In this document: one piece after another, positions 1-9,910 of the stretch
Layout of the letters: each line of letters begins with the position of its first letter
How positions within the stretch are numbered: position 1 is the first letter of the stretch
Assembly: GCF_009729015.1 (NCBI RefSeq)
Contig: NZ_CP045482.1
Span: 62,001 to 126,000, forward strand
Direction: 5' to 3'
DNA length: 64,000 bases
Source of the DNA: Acidianus ambivalens
Lineage (GTDB): Archaea; Thermoproteota; Thermoprotei_A; Sulfolobales; Sulfolobaceae
The notes under the pieces: model-generated
Seen by the model: the letters and a program-made list of their open reading frames with translations, nothing else
The model's database searches: none
Told to the model about the DNA's origin: nothing
Position numbers and translations under genes: made by a program

Positions 1-1
1 T

Positions 2-469
2 GGCTATGCATTAGGCGGAGGTCTAGAATTAGCTCTAGCCTGTGACTTTAGGATTGCTGCAGAAGAAGCATCTCTTGGTTTGCCAGAAATTAATTTAGGA
101 ATTTATCCTGGATTCGGAGGTACTCAAAGATTAGTGAGAGCTATAGGTAAAGCAAAAGCTATGGAGCTCATGATGACTGGAGATAAAATTCCTGCTAAAG
201 AGGCAGAAAGAATTGGATTAGTTAATAAAGTGGTTTCTTTATCTTCTCTAAAAGAAGAAACTATTAAATTTGCTGGAAAGCTCATGGAAAAATCTCCCAT
301 AGCTCTAGCAATACTAAAACATGTAATTCTCTACGGTAATGACTCACCATTATTAGATGGATTAAATATGGAAAGCTTAGGTTGGGGAGTAGCATTCTCT
401 ACAGAAGATGAAAAAGAGGGAGTTAACGCTTTCCTTGAAAAAAGGAAAGCAATTTTTAAAGGAAAATAA
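2..469 (+). CDS. Enoyl-CoA hydratase/isomerase family protein, 5' end cut by the window
   Basis: The reading frame is open from base 2, so only the C-terminal 155 residues are present. It contains the crotonase oxyanion-hole and active-site segments: GGGLELALACD carries the glutamate equivalent to rat Glu144, and PEINLG carries the Glu164 equivalent, so hydratase activity (trans-2-enoyl-CoA to 3-hydroxyacyl-CoA) is plausible. The GGTQRL segment is also typical of the family. It is a stand-alone crotonase, not the C-terminal part of a fused hydratase/dehydrogenase. A 3-hydroxyacyl-CoA dehydrogenase lies at 4276, so a role in fatty-acid or C4 acyl-CoA metabolism is possible. Its stop is 6 bases from the convergent amrS stop. 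Confidence 0.9.
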   Translation, partial: GYALGGGLELALACDFRIAAEEASLGLPEINLGIYPGFGGTQRLVRAIGKAKAMELMMTGDKIPAKEAERIGLVNKVVSLSSLKEETIKFAGKLMEKSPIALAILKHVILYGNDSPLLDGLNMESLGWGVAFSTEDEKEGVNAFLEKRKAIFKGK

Positions 470-475
470 TTATTT

Positions 476-1534
476 TTATATAAAAACTGGCTCAAATCTA
501 TCTTCTTCAAACGCGTGTTTAGACAGTTTACCTACTATTGGCAGTTTATATCCACAATATTGACATCTCATATCTTCAGTTAGATGCCACTCTGTAATTC
601 TAAAGCCGTCTCTACCTATTACTAAATTGTGGCATTTTGGGCAATAGGTACTTTCATAAGGGTGGCCTGGAACATTTCCGATGTAAACATAATTAAATCC
701 TAACGACTTTGCTAGATTGTAGTGTTTTTCTAAGGTTTCTACTGGAGTCCAAGGAAGGTAATTAAGCTTATAATCTGGATGAAACCTCAAGAAGTGAATA
801 GGGACGTCAGGACCTAGAATGTCCATTATTTTCTTAAGTAAATTTTCTGCAGCCTTCAAATCATCTCCTATCTGAGGAATAACTAAATCCGTAATTTCAA
901 CATGGATACCATTCTTATGAAGTTCTCTAATAGTTTCCAATATAGGCTCTGGACCAGAGGCTCCAGTATACCTCTTCATGAATTTTTCCTCGCCGTTTCC
1001 CTTAAAGTCTATTGTTACCGCATCAAGAAAATCTTTCACGTAGTCTACTAGTTCCTCAGTCCAGTATCCGTTGCTAACCATTGTATTAAATAATCCTCTT
1101 TTTCTAGCTATTACTCCAGTATCATGTGCAAACTCTGCAAATATCGCAGGTTCATTGTAAGTATATGTAATTCCCTCTGCCTCATATGCAATTGCCATAT
1201 CTACTAATTCCTCTGGAGATACTTCATATCCTTCTGGTCTTCTTCTTTGACTTAAATCGTAATTCTGGCAATACATGCACATCCAATTACAACCATATGT
1301 GGAGAACGAGAAAACTTTTGATCCAGGGTAAAAGTGCACTAAAGGTTTCTTCTCTATAGGATCTACGTGAGCTGCAGCAACCTTACCGTAAACATCTAAG
1401 TACAACTTTCCGTTTCTTACAGACCTAACTCCACAGAAGCCTATTTGTCCTTCTCCTATTAGACATCTCCTAGCACAAGCTAGACATCTTACTCTATTGC
1501 CTTCCTTTCTATATAGTACTGCTTCTTTACTCAT
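476..1534 (-). CDS. amrS: AmmeMemoRadiSam-system radical SAM enzyme (AmrS, PflA-like)
   Basis: Full-length radical SAM protein of about 350 residues. The Fe-S motif CNWMCMYC (C83, C87, C90 counted from the GTG one codon earlier) follows an N-terminal cysteine-rich segment (CLACARRC, then FCG), and two CxxC pairs close the C-terminus, as in the AmrS/PflA-activase-like family. The family is often found with AmmeMemo genes (Memo and AMMECR1); neither is in this window, and the substrate is unknown. The start could be GTG at 1537 or ATG at 1534. A T-rich TATA-like element about 25 bases upstream fits a leaderless transcript. Confidence 0.85.
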   Translation of the reverse strand: MSKEAVLYRKEGNRVRCLACARRCLIGEGQIGFCGVRSVRNGKLYLDVYGKVAAAHVDPIEKKPLVHFYPGSKVFSFSTYGCNWMCMYCQNYDLSQRRRPEGYEVSPEELVDMAIAYEAEGITYTYNEPAIFAEFAHDTGVIARKRGLFNTMVSNGYWTEELVDYVKDFLDAVTIDFKGNGEEKFMKRYTGASGPEPILETIRELHKNGIHVEITDLVIPQIGDDLKAAENLLKKIMDILGPDVPIHFLRFHPDYKLNYLPWTPVETLEKHYNLAKSLGFNYVYIGNVPGHPYESTYCPKCHNLVIGRDGFRITEWHLTEDMRCQYCGYKLPIVGKLSKHAFEEDRFEPVFI

Positions 1535-1611
1535 CACATTTATATTGTTTTTATAAAATAAAAAGCAATGATTAAGGTTCTGACGTAGGAATAACCATAA
1601 AGAGTGATAAA

Positions 1612-2052
1612 ATGGGGAAAAGACATATTTTATTGTATCCGTCTACTATTGAGGTTAAGAATCTTCATAACATAAGTATAGTAGATATAAGGCGCTGTAA
1701 ATATACGGAAATAGACATAATGGATGATCCTCAAAAAGTAATTAAGATCTTGGGAAATCCGATAAAAATAATTAATGTTAATGAGGAAAAGGAAAGCTTT
1801 CCAAACTTATTTTTCAATTGTAGATTTTGGGAGGCTCACGAGGTTCTTGAAAAAATATGGATTACAGAGATAGACGAAAAAAGGAAAAAGTACCTTCAAG
1901 CTTTAATACTTTTATGTGCTTCAATGATTCATTATTTAAAGGGACACGAAAAGGTATCTGATGATTTACTTAACAAGGCTTTATCTCTTATATCCGAACT
2001 TCCTGAGGAGCTCCTTCCTCTCTTTTATATCAGCATCGCTCTCGACTCCTAG
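1612..2052 (+). CDS. DUF309 family protein
   Basis: A 146-residue protein. The second half has the DUF309 signature FWEAHEVLEKIW followed by a helical region containing SMIHYLKGH, which forms a small alpha-helical fold of unknown function. The first 60 residues are less conserved. A GTGAT sequence just before the ATG may serve as a ribosome-binding site. Its last 24 codons overlap the end of the convergent gene at 1981, so the C-terminal tail may be less conserved than the core. Confidence 0.7.
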   Translation: MGKRHILLYPSTIEVKNLHNISIVDIRRCKYTEIDIMDDPQKVIKILGNPIKIINVNEEKESFPNLFFNCRFWEAHEVLEKIWITEIDEKRKKYLQALILLCASMIHYLKGHEKVSDDLLNKALSLISELPEELLPLFYISIALDS

Positions 2053-2466
2053 TGGAGTATAACCGTCTACTACTCCAATTACTCCTCTTCCTTGGTCAGT
2101 TTCTGCAACTAATACTTGCAATGGATTTGCTGTTGCCGCAAATATTCTAACAACTTCTTCAACATTCTTTATTCTATTAAGTACATTGATAGGATACGCA
2201 TTTTTTATATAAATCACAAAAGTATGTCCTGCACCAATTCTTTTTGCATTCTCTATTGCAAGTTTTATTAGCTCTTCGTCATTACCATCAAATCTTACTA
2301 ATCTTTTGCCACTTGCTTCATTAAATGCTATTCCAAATTTTATACTAGGTGATGAAGAAGCTAAGGTTTCGTATAAGTCTTCCACAGTTTTTATAAAGTG
2401 AGACTGTCCAATTATTACATTTGTACCTTCTGGTATATCTATCCTTACAACATCTATATTTACCAT
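1981..2466 (-). CDS. Adenosine-specific kinase (DUF355 / PF04008 family)
   Basis: A 161-residue soluble protein matching the archaeal/bacterial family annotated as adenosine-specific kinase. Recognisable segments are IPEGTNVIIGQSHFIKTVED near the N-terminus, a central GAGHTFVIYI, and the FAATANPLQVLVA and GRGVIGVVDG segments near the C-terminus. The length matches the family. The biochemical role is known only from structural work on homologues, so the substrate is an inference. It converges on and overlaps the DUF309 gene by 72 bases. Confidence 0.75.
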   Translation of the reverse strand: MVNIDVVRIDIPEGTNVIIGQSHFIKTVEDLYETLASSSPSIKFGIAFNEASGKRLVRFDGNDEELIKLAIENAKRIGAGHTFVIYIKNAYPINVLNRIKNVEEVVRIFAATANPLQVLVAETDQGRGVIGVVDGYTPLGVESDADIKERKELLRKFGYKR

Positions 2467-2501
2467 ATGATAATGTTCTTGAGAAAGGTAAAAAATTTAC
2501 A

Positions 2502-2894
2502 TCACTTTGGTGCATATAAGTAGGCGTAACTTATTGTAACCTCTTTTGAAGAGGTTAAGGAAACATTGACGCTACAGTGTAGCTGGGTTACAAATACCTT
2601 GTAATTACCAGGAGGTAAATGGAATGTTGCAACTCCTTGAGAGTTTGTAAAGTTTGCAGTAACGTAATATCCTTGTGAATTATAAATCTCAACGTAGGCG
2701 TCTGAAAGAGGTGAAACTCCGCCAAGAGGTCCATAATTCATTAGAACTTTAACTTCTAGAGTTTCCTCATTAGAAGATGAAGAAGGCAAATTAGTTATAC
2801 TTATGGTAGTCTTATAGCTTGAAGCCATATAAACTCCTACTGCTGTTAATAATAAAATGATGATACCCAAAGCGAGCAATAGTTTCTTATTCAT
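2502..2894 (-). CDS. Membrane-anchored or secreted protein with carboxypeptidase-regulatory-like domain
   Basis: A 130-residue protein. Residues 4-25 form a strong hydrophobic segment after MNKK, which is a signal peptide or N-terminal anchor. The rest is beta-rich: a Ser-rich linker, then a segment with DAYVEIYNSQGYY and GVATFHLPPGNYKVFV, the pattern of Ig-like/carboxypeptidase-regulatory (CarboxypepD_reg) folds. The protein is probably extracytoplasmic. No function can be assigned. It stands alone between the adenosine kinase gene and the divergent VIT1-like gene. Confidence 0.6.
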   Translation of the reverse strand: MNKKLLLALGIIILLLTAVGVYMASSYKTTISITNLPSSSSNEETLEVKVLMNYGPLGGVSPLSDAYVEIYNSQGYYVTANFTNSQGVATFHLPPGNYKVFVTQLHCSVNVSLTSSKEVTISYAYLYAPK

Positions 2895-2926
2895 GCCAAA
2901 AAGACTATAATAGCCTGGTATTTAAA

Positions 2927-3487
2927 TTGATTCAAAACATGTTTGAAGGGATAATAGATGGTTTAAAATATGCTCTGAAATACGAGAGATCAATCCTTAG
3001 GAGGTATTTAATATTAGGGTCATTTGACGGATTATTACTTACACTAGGAATTATAATGTCAGCAATAGTTGAGCATATTAAAGTAAAAGATACTGAAATT
3101 GCAATATTAAGTGGATTAACTGCTGTATCAATATCATCAATGTGGAATTCTCTAATTGTTGAGGCAAAAGAAAAAAGAGAAGAATATAAGGAGCTTGAGA
3201 GACAAATGATGAAAAGCTTAAAAGGGACTATATATGACTACGGAACTAAGGCTACAATAGTTCTTTCGGCTTTTGCGCACGGTATATCTCCATTTCTAGG
3301 TTTAATTGTACTTTATTCGTATATTACAACTAGAAACGTAGTAATGGTATTGTCTGCCTCATCTTTTGTCCTTTTCATGCTCGGTTTATCATATGAAGGC
3401 GAAATAAAGGATAAAATAGAATCTGGAATATTAATCCTGGTAGCTGGATTATTTACTGCACTTTTAACATACTTATTAGGGAGTTAA
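2927..3487 (+). CDS. VIT1/CCC1-type membrane protein
   Basis: A 186-residue integral membrane protein with about four to five hydrophobic segments (roughly residues 27-47, 55-72, 108-140, 146-162 and 166-185) and a charged cytoplasmic stretch around residues 78-100. The segment LGSFDGLLLTLGIIMSA is typical of the VIT1/CCC1 family of Fe/Mn transporters, here in the short archaeal form. Ion specificity cannot be told. The longest frame begins with TTG at 2927, and ATG at 2939 is an equally good start. Its stop overlaps the next convergent gene by four bases. Confidence 0.65.
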   Translation: MIQNMFEGIIDGLKYALKYERSILRRYLILGSFDGLLLTLGIIMSAIVEHIKVKDTEIAILSGLTAVSISSMWNSLIVEAKEKREEYKELERQMMKSLKGTIYDYGTKATIVLSAFAHGISPFLGLIVLYSYITTRNVVMVLSASSFVLFMLGLSYEGEIKDKIESGILILVAGLFTALLTYLLGS

Positions 3488-3672
3488 AGCCACCAGCCAG
3501 AAGCACTCCAGCATCCGTATCTTTCCAGCATTTCAATGCAGGCTTTTCTATCTCCTCTTTTACATTCTTCACATAACCTACCATAGTCATTTACAGTATC
3601 TTTATCACAAATTAGTTTTCCGCATATTACTACACAAGTTTTATCGCCATCTTTAATATAACAATCACTCAT
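3484..3672 (-). CDS. Small cysteine-rich protein of unknown function
   Basis: A 62-residue protein if started at ATG 3672 (65 from GTG 3681). A GGTG sequence about 10 bases before the ATG favours 3672. It has eight cysteines, including a CxxxC near the N-terminus, CEEC in the middle and single cysteines after it, with a Trp-rich C-terminus (CWSASGWW). The cysteine spacing suggests metal binding or disulfides. I recognise no family. It shares its upstream region with the divergent cupin gene. Confidence 0.55.
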   Translation of the reverse strand: MSDCYIKDGDKTCVVICGKLICDKDTVNDYGRLCEECKRGDRKACIEMLERYGCWSASGWWL

Positions 3673-3681
3673 AATAGACAC

Positions 3682-3711
3682 CTTTTTAAACTTTTTAAAC
3701 TATATAAACAC
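3682..3711. promoter_or_regulatory. Divergent promoter between the Cys-rich protein and cupin genes
   Basis: Two copies of a CTTTTTAAA element lie head to tail at 3682-3700. The first copy is centred about 26 bases before the cupin ATG at 3712, the usual place for a TATA box on a leaderless transcript. The same A/T run read on the other strand sits upstream of the minus-strand gene. Confidence 0.5.
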
Positions 3712-4257
<546 letters not shown>

Positions 4258-4275
4258 GAAAATAGGAAATTTTAT

Positions 4276-5253
<978 letters not shown>

Positions 5254-5354
5254 ATGGTTTATACTATATAAGTAATATAAGTATGTTTCTACTATTTATT
5301 TCCTAGGTATAGAATTATAGCTTAACTTTTTACTTAGACTACTTATCTAACCTC
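5254..5354. promoter_or_regulatory. Divergent promoter region, dehydrogenase gene and translin gene
   Basis: A 101-base spacer between two divergent ATG starts. On the minus strand a CTTATATTA element lies about 27 bases before the dehydrogenase start. On the plus strand an AACTTTTTACTT element lies about 25-30 bases before the translin start. Both fit leaderless transcription. Nothing else is recognisable. Confidence 0.45.
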
Positions 5355-5945
5355 ATGATAGAAGAAATACAGAGTTATTTAGACGGGATAGAGAAAAAAC
5401 TCACAGAAAGATTTGATAATAGGGAAAAACTTCTCCTCTTGTCTAGAGAATTAATAAGAGTTTGCGGAGAAACAATTTCGCTTTCGCATAGACAAAAGAA
5501 GGAAGAAGCATTAAAGAAATATGAGGAGGCAATACAGAAAGCCAAGGAGATTGAACAAATAGTTAACCAATATCCAGAATTACTTTACGGCGATGTCGGT
5601 ACATCTTTTCAAGAACTTGCTGAGGCTAGTGTAGTAATTAATATGTATTTTGGCGGAAAGCTTTACCTCGCTGATGAACTAGGAATTCCAGACATGTACT
5701 ATGTATTAGGCATAGCAGATGCAGTTGGCGAAATGAGAAGGGCAATTCTAGAGTTCCTTAGGAAAGGGGATTATGAAAATGCGGATAAATTCTTCAATTA
5801 CATGGAAACAATCTATGAGGAATTATGGAAGTTTGAATACCCAAAGTCGTTAATTCCTGGTTTAAGGCAAAAAATTGACGCTTTAAGGAGAATTTTAGAA
5901 GAAACTAGACATGACTTATTTCTAGCTAAATTAGGAAAAGTTTGA
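5355..5945 (+). CDS. Translin family nucleic-acid-binding protein
   Basis: A 196-residue, almost fully helical protein. The C-terminal half carries the translin/TRAX pattern YVLGIADAVGEMRRAILEFL followed by YENADKFFNYMETIYEEL. Archaeal translin homologues form octameric shells that bind single-stranded RNA or DNA, and some have RNase activity. The specific role here is unknown. It overlaps the convergent argX stop by 15 bases. Confidence 0.8.
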   Translation: MIEEIQSYLDGIEKKLTERFDNREKLLLLSRELIRVCGETISLSHRQKKEEALKKYEEAIQKAKEIEQIVNQYPELLYGDVGTSFQELAEASVVINMYFGGKLYLADELGIPDMYYVLGIADAVGEMRRAILEFLRKGDYENADKFFNYMETIYEELWKFEYPKSLIPGLRQKIDALRRILEETRHDLFLAKLGKV

Positions 5946-6776
5946 AATAATATAATCGACAAGTTTTTCGGCAACGTTTATGCCGGTAGCTAGCATAAAT
6001 CCTTTAAATTCTGGTGTGTCGTTAAGCTCATTTATTACATAACCTTTACTCGCATGCTCTAGGATGTCTATTGAAATGAACTCTCCGTTTACTACGCTAG
6101 CAGCCTTTAATGCGGTCTCCCTCAACTTTTCATCGATTGTTATTGGCGAAGGGGTGCCTCCCAGAGCTACGTTAGCCCTCCATTCATTTGGTGGAATATT
6201 CCTAGCGTAACAACCTAATAATTCCTTACCCATAACTATACATCTTATATCCCTATTTTTCTCTTTAATGTATTCTTGAACTATGTGAACTTTTAGTGCA
6301 GAATTTCCTAACATTTCCCTATGCTCTATAATCGTTTTTCCCTCAAAGATATCCCTTATTAAAGATACCATTCTACCCCAGCTTCCTATTGGTGGCTTAT
6401 CTATTAATGGAAATCCTATTTGTTCATATGCCTTTAACGTAGCATCTGGAGACATTGCTATTACCGAATCTGGTATAGGAACTCCAGCCTTGAAAAGCTT
6501 AGAATATGTTAGTATTTTATCTCCTGCTACAGTAATTACTTCAGAAGAGTTTATTGTATGAACTCCTACGCTTTCAAATACTGCAGCAGAATAAAGAGAT
6601 CTATACATACTAATAGCCCTAATTATTGCAACGTCATATCTATCTAAAGCTCTATTGAATGGCAGAGGCTCTTGTGCTACATTTATTACGTCATACTGAA
6701 TTCCTTTATCGTTTAAACTTTTTACTATCATTTTTTCCTCTTGTCTTATTATATCTACTACTAAAGCTATCCTCAT
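5931..6776 (-). CDS. argX: Glutamate--LysW ligase ArgX
   Basis: A 281-residue RimK-type ATP-grasp ligase. It would attach glutamate to the C-terminus of the carrier protein LysW, opening the LysW-mediated arginine/ornithine route of Sulfolobales. The C-terminal segment is INELNDTPEFKGF; the GF pair is, as I recall, the motif that marks ArgX, whereas LysX has an N-[T/S] motif there. Context agrees: it closes the argG-argH-carA-carB operon and overlaps carB by 4 bases. LysW and the shared LysY/Z/J/K enzymes are not in this window. LysX (aminoadipate ligase) is the alternative. Confidence 0.8.
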   Translation of the reverse strand: MRIALVVDIIRQEEKMIVKSLNDKGIQYDVINVAQEPLPFNRALDRYDVAIIRAISMYRSLYSAAVFESVGVHTINSSEVITVAGDKILTYSKLFKAGVPIPDSVIAMSPDATLKAYEQIGFPLIDKPPIGSWGRMVSLIRDIFEGKTIIEHREMLGNSALKVHIVQEYIKEKNRDIRCIVMGKELLGCYARNIPPNEWRANVALGGTPSPITIDEKLRETALKAASVVNGEFISIDILEHASKGYVINELNDTPEFKGFMLATGINVAEKLVDYIISNFS

Positions 6777-9700
6777 ATTCCACCACCGTAATCCCTCATT
6801 TCATAATACGTTAACCTTGAATTGAGAAAACCTTGAGTAAGTTCCTTACCAAGCCTTCCGTTAAGTACCAACGGTACATTATAATCCACTGCCTCCCTTC
6901 TAACGTGGTAATCTATATTCTTTAAGTAACCGTTAGTGATTATAATGCCTATTTTAGAGGTAGTAATTAAATCTACGGCAGTCCTTGAATCAACCTCTTC
7001 CTCACCCTTTAATGGCACTTCCTTCAAGGTTATAACTTCCATACCGTATTTCCTTAAATTATTTGCAGCCTCCTTTAGGTAATCCTCGTTTCCTATTCCA
7101 TAAACTAAGGCATATTTTCCTTTTTCTGGTAATTTATTAGGAGTGACTGATAACCAACTCTTAACTAACGCATCGTAAAAATCAATTCCGAAAGCTGCTG
7201 CTTCACCAGTACTTCTCATTTCTGGCCCTAGCATTGGATATGCTCCCCTTATTTGCGTCCAGGAAAACTGTGGGGATTTAACCGCCCAAGCCTTTGACGG
7301 CGGTTCATAAAACTCGTCAAGGTTTAAGCCATTTATTATTGCATCAAGTGCCTTTTCTATTATATTAACTCCTTTAGCCTTACTACTGAATGGCATAGAT
7401 CTACTAGCCCTTAAGTTCAGCTCTATGATATAAGGAGTATTATCTTTTACCACAAATTGTAAATTGAAAGGTCCCTTAATTTCAATTTCTCTAGCTATTT
7501 GTAGTGCATATTCCTTCATTTGCTTAACTACTCCTTCTCCTAATTTTCTACTTGGTATACTCATAGTAGCATCTCCGCTATGAACGCCTGCCTCCTCAAC
7601 ATGTTCAATGACTACCCCTATTACTCCTTTTCCATCGCTTGCGGCATCTATTTCTGCTTCTATTGCATTATCCAAATACTTTGATATAACAACTGGATAT
7701 TTAGTTGAGATTTTCAAGTTATTGATGAAATTAAATAATTCTTCCTCATTGTAAACTATTCTCATAGAAGATCCGCTTAGTACGTAACTTGGCCTAATTA
7801 ATAATGGGAATCCAACTTCTCCAACGAATTTCTTAACTTCTTCTATAGATGATGCAGAAATCCACGGCGGTTGTTTTATGCCTAATTTATCAAGAAGCTT
7901 AGAGAACTTCTCCCTATCTTCTGCTATGTCTACGCTATGTCCTGCTGTACCTAATAATCTAATTCCAGAATCTTCTAACAGTTTTGCTAAATTGTTTCCT
8001 ATTTGCCCTCCAGTAAAGGTTGCTACATACCTAAAGTTCTCTTTGTTTACAATGTCGAGTATTCTTTCTAACGTTAATTCATCAAAGTATAATTTCTTTG
8101 CAACGTCCCAGTCAGTTGACACTGTCTCTGGGTTATAATTAAGTATAGCTACTTCGTCGAAGTATTTTAATGCAGCATCAAGTAAACTTACTACGCTCCA
8201 ATCAAATTCTACAGAAACTCCTATCCTAAATCCTCCTGCTCCAAGGATTAGTAATTTATTTGCGTTAGTTGAAAATTCTATGTCATCTTCGCTGCCATTA
8301 TATGTTAAATAAAGGTAATTAGTTACCGCAGGCCATTCTCCAGCTAAAGTGTCTATTTGCTTAACTACTGGTTTTATTCCTTCTATCTCTCTTATTTTCC
8401 TAATCTCTTCTACACTCTTATTTACTTTCTTTGCAATTTGCTCGTCACTAAATCCTAACTTTTTAGCTTCAATCAGGGTATCTTTGTTTACTTCTTTTAA
8501 ATTCTCGTAAAATTCAACTAATTTCTTTATTTTATTAAGGAAGAACTTATCTATACCCGTTGCCTCATACACTTCATCTATTGTCGCTCCTTCTTTAAAG
8601 GCCTTAGCAGCGTATAAGAACCAGTATGGATACCTTTCTTTCAAGTATTTTAGAAGTTCATTTTTAGTTAGAAGTGAATTATAGGCCTTTCCTCCAACAA
8701 CTCCGGGCTCTCCAATATCTAACATCCTTACAGCCTTTTGTAACGCCTCTTCAAACGATCTTCCTATGCTCATGACCTCTCCTATACTTTTCATTTCTGT
8801 TCCTAGCGACATCTCTGCGTTTTCAAACTTCTGTAAATCCCATCTTGGTATTTTGATTACTACATAGTCTAAGCTTGGTTCGAAGCATGCACACGTTGAG
8901 CCGGAAACCTTGTTCAAAACTTCATATAGAGAATATCCTAAAGCTAACTTTGCAGAAACATATGCCAAAGGATATCCTGTAGCTTTGCTGGCTAATGCAC
9001 TACTCCTAGACATCCTTGGATTTGTCTCAATAATATAGTGAGTATAACTATTAGGATCTAGAGCAAACTGCACATTACATTCTCCTACTAAATCAATGGA
9101 TTTTGCTACGAGTTCGGCCTTAGTCCTCATATCCTGGTATTCTTGATTATCCAAAGTTTGGCATGGCGCAATTACTGTAGATTCTCCAGTATGAACTCCC
9201 ATAGGATCTAAATTCTCTATACAAGCTATTACAGCAGAATTGCCTTTACTGTCTCTCATTACTTCGTATTCAAGTTCCTTCCAATGGTACAAGTATTTCT
9301 CTATTAATACTTCATGAGTATAACTCTGAGAGAAAGCCCTTCCTATGTCCCTTTTAAGTATTTCCTCATTCCAAGCTACTGTAGATCCTCTACCTCCTAA
9401 GTTGAAACTTACTCTAACCATTACTGGATATCCTATTTCCCTAGCCTTCTGTATAGCCTCTTCCTCAGTTTTAGCAGATAAACTTGGAGGTACTGGTAAA
9501 TTAACATTAATCATCGTTTCCCTGAATTTTTCCCTACTTAATGCCTTTTCTATTCCTTCGATCGGAGTCCCTAATACCTTTACTCCGTACTTTTGTAGGA
9601 TACCTCTTTTATATAAATCTACACCTACATTTAACGCAGTCTGTCCTCCAAAGCCTATCATTATGCCGTCCGGTCTCTCTTGCTCAATGACCTTCTCTAC

Positions 9701-9910
9701 TGCCCACCATGTAACTGGTAACATGTAGATCTTATCTGCCATTTTATAACTAGTTTGAACTGTAGCTACGTTAGAGTTTACTAATATCGTCTGTATTCCC
9801 TCTTCCTTAAGTGCTTTTAATGCTTGACTACCGCTATAATCAAATTCTGCAGCTTCTGCTACTTTTATTGGTCCTGAACCTACAACTAATACCTTTTTAA
9901 GGTCTACCAC
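6773..9910 (-). CDS. carB: Carbamoyl-phosphate synthase large subunit
   Basis: About 1045 residues, the normal length, with two tandem ATP-grasp halves (first beginning KKVLVVGSGPIKVAEAAEFD, second beginning ANKLLILGAGGFRIG), a helical oligomerisation region between them, and a C-terminal MGS-like allosteric domain. It makes carbamoyl phosphate from bicarbonate, ammonia (from CarA) and 2 ATP for both arginine and pyrimidine synthesis. A frame start exists at TTG 9916, but GGTGA is best spaced for GTG at 9910, which I chose. It overlaps carA by 14 bases and argX by 4. Confidence 0.95.
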   Translation of the reverse strand: MVDLKKVLVVGSGPIKVAEAAEFDYSGSQALKALKEEGIQTILVNSNVATVQTSYKMADKIYMLPVTWWAVEKVIEQERPDGIMIGFGGQTALNVGVDLYKRGILQKYGVKVLGTPIEGIEKALSREKFRETMINVNLPVPPSLSAKTEEEAIQKAREIGYPVMVRVSFNLGGRGSTVAWNEEILKRDIGRAFSQSYTHEVLIEKYLYHWKELEYEVMRDSKGNSAVIACIENLDPMGVHTGESTVIAPCQTLDNQEYQDMRTKAELVAKSIDLVGECNVQFALDPNSYTHYIIETNPRMSRSSALASKATGYPLAYVSAKLALGYSLYEVLNKVSGSTCACFEPSLDYVVIKIPRWDLQKFENAEMSLGTEMKSIGEVMSIGRSFEEALQKAVRMLDIGEPGVVGGKAYNSLLTKNELLKYLKERYPYWFLYAAKAFKEGATIDEVYEATGIDKFFLNKIKKLVEFYENLKEVNKDTLIEAKKLGFSDEQIAKKVNKSVEEIRKIREIEGIKPVVKQIDTLAGEWPAVTNYLYLTYNGSEDDIEFSTNANKLLILGAGGFRIGVSVEFDWSVVSLLDAALKYFDEVAILNYNPETVSTDWDVAKKLYFDELTLERILDIVNKENFRYVATFTGGQIGNNLAKLLEDSGIRLLGTAGHSVDIAEDREKFSKLLDKLGIKQPPWISASSIEEVKKFVGEVGFPLLIRPSYVLSGSSMRIVYNEEELFNFINNLKISTKYPVVISKYLDNAIEAEIDAASDGKGVIGVVIEHVEEAGVHSGDATMSIPSRKLGEGVVKQMKEYALQIAREIEIKGPFNLQFVVKDNTPYIIELNLRASRSMPFSSKAKGVNIIEKALDAIINGLNLDEFYEPPSKAWAVKSPQFSWTQIRGAYPMLGPEMRSTGEAAAFGIDFYDALVKSWLSVTPNKLPEKGKYALVYGIGNEDYLKEAANNLRKYGMEVITLKEVPLKGEEEVDSRTAVDLITTSKIGIIITNGYLKNIDYHVRREAVDYNVPLVLNGRLGKELTQGFLNSRLTYYEMRDYGGGI

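Noticed and set aside
9345..9728. 127-codon plus-strand frame opposite carB
   Set aside because: It lies inside the first ATP-grasp half of carB; the translation looks like the reverse reading of conserved codons.
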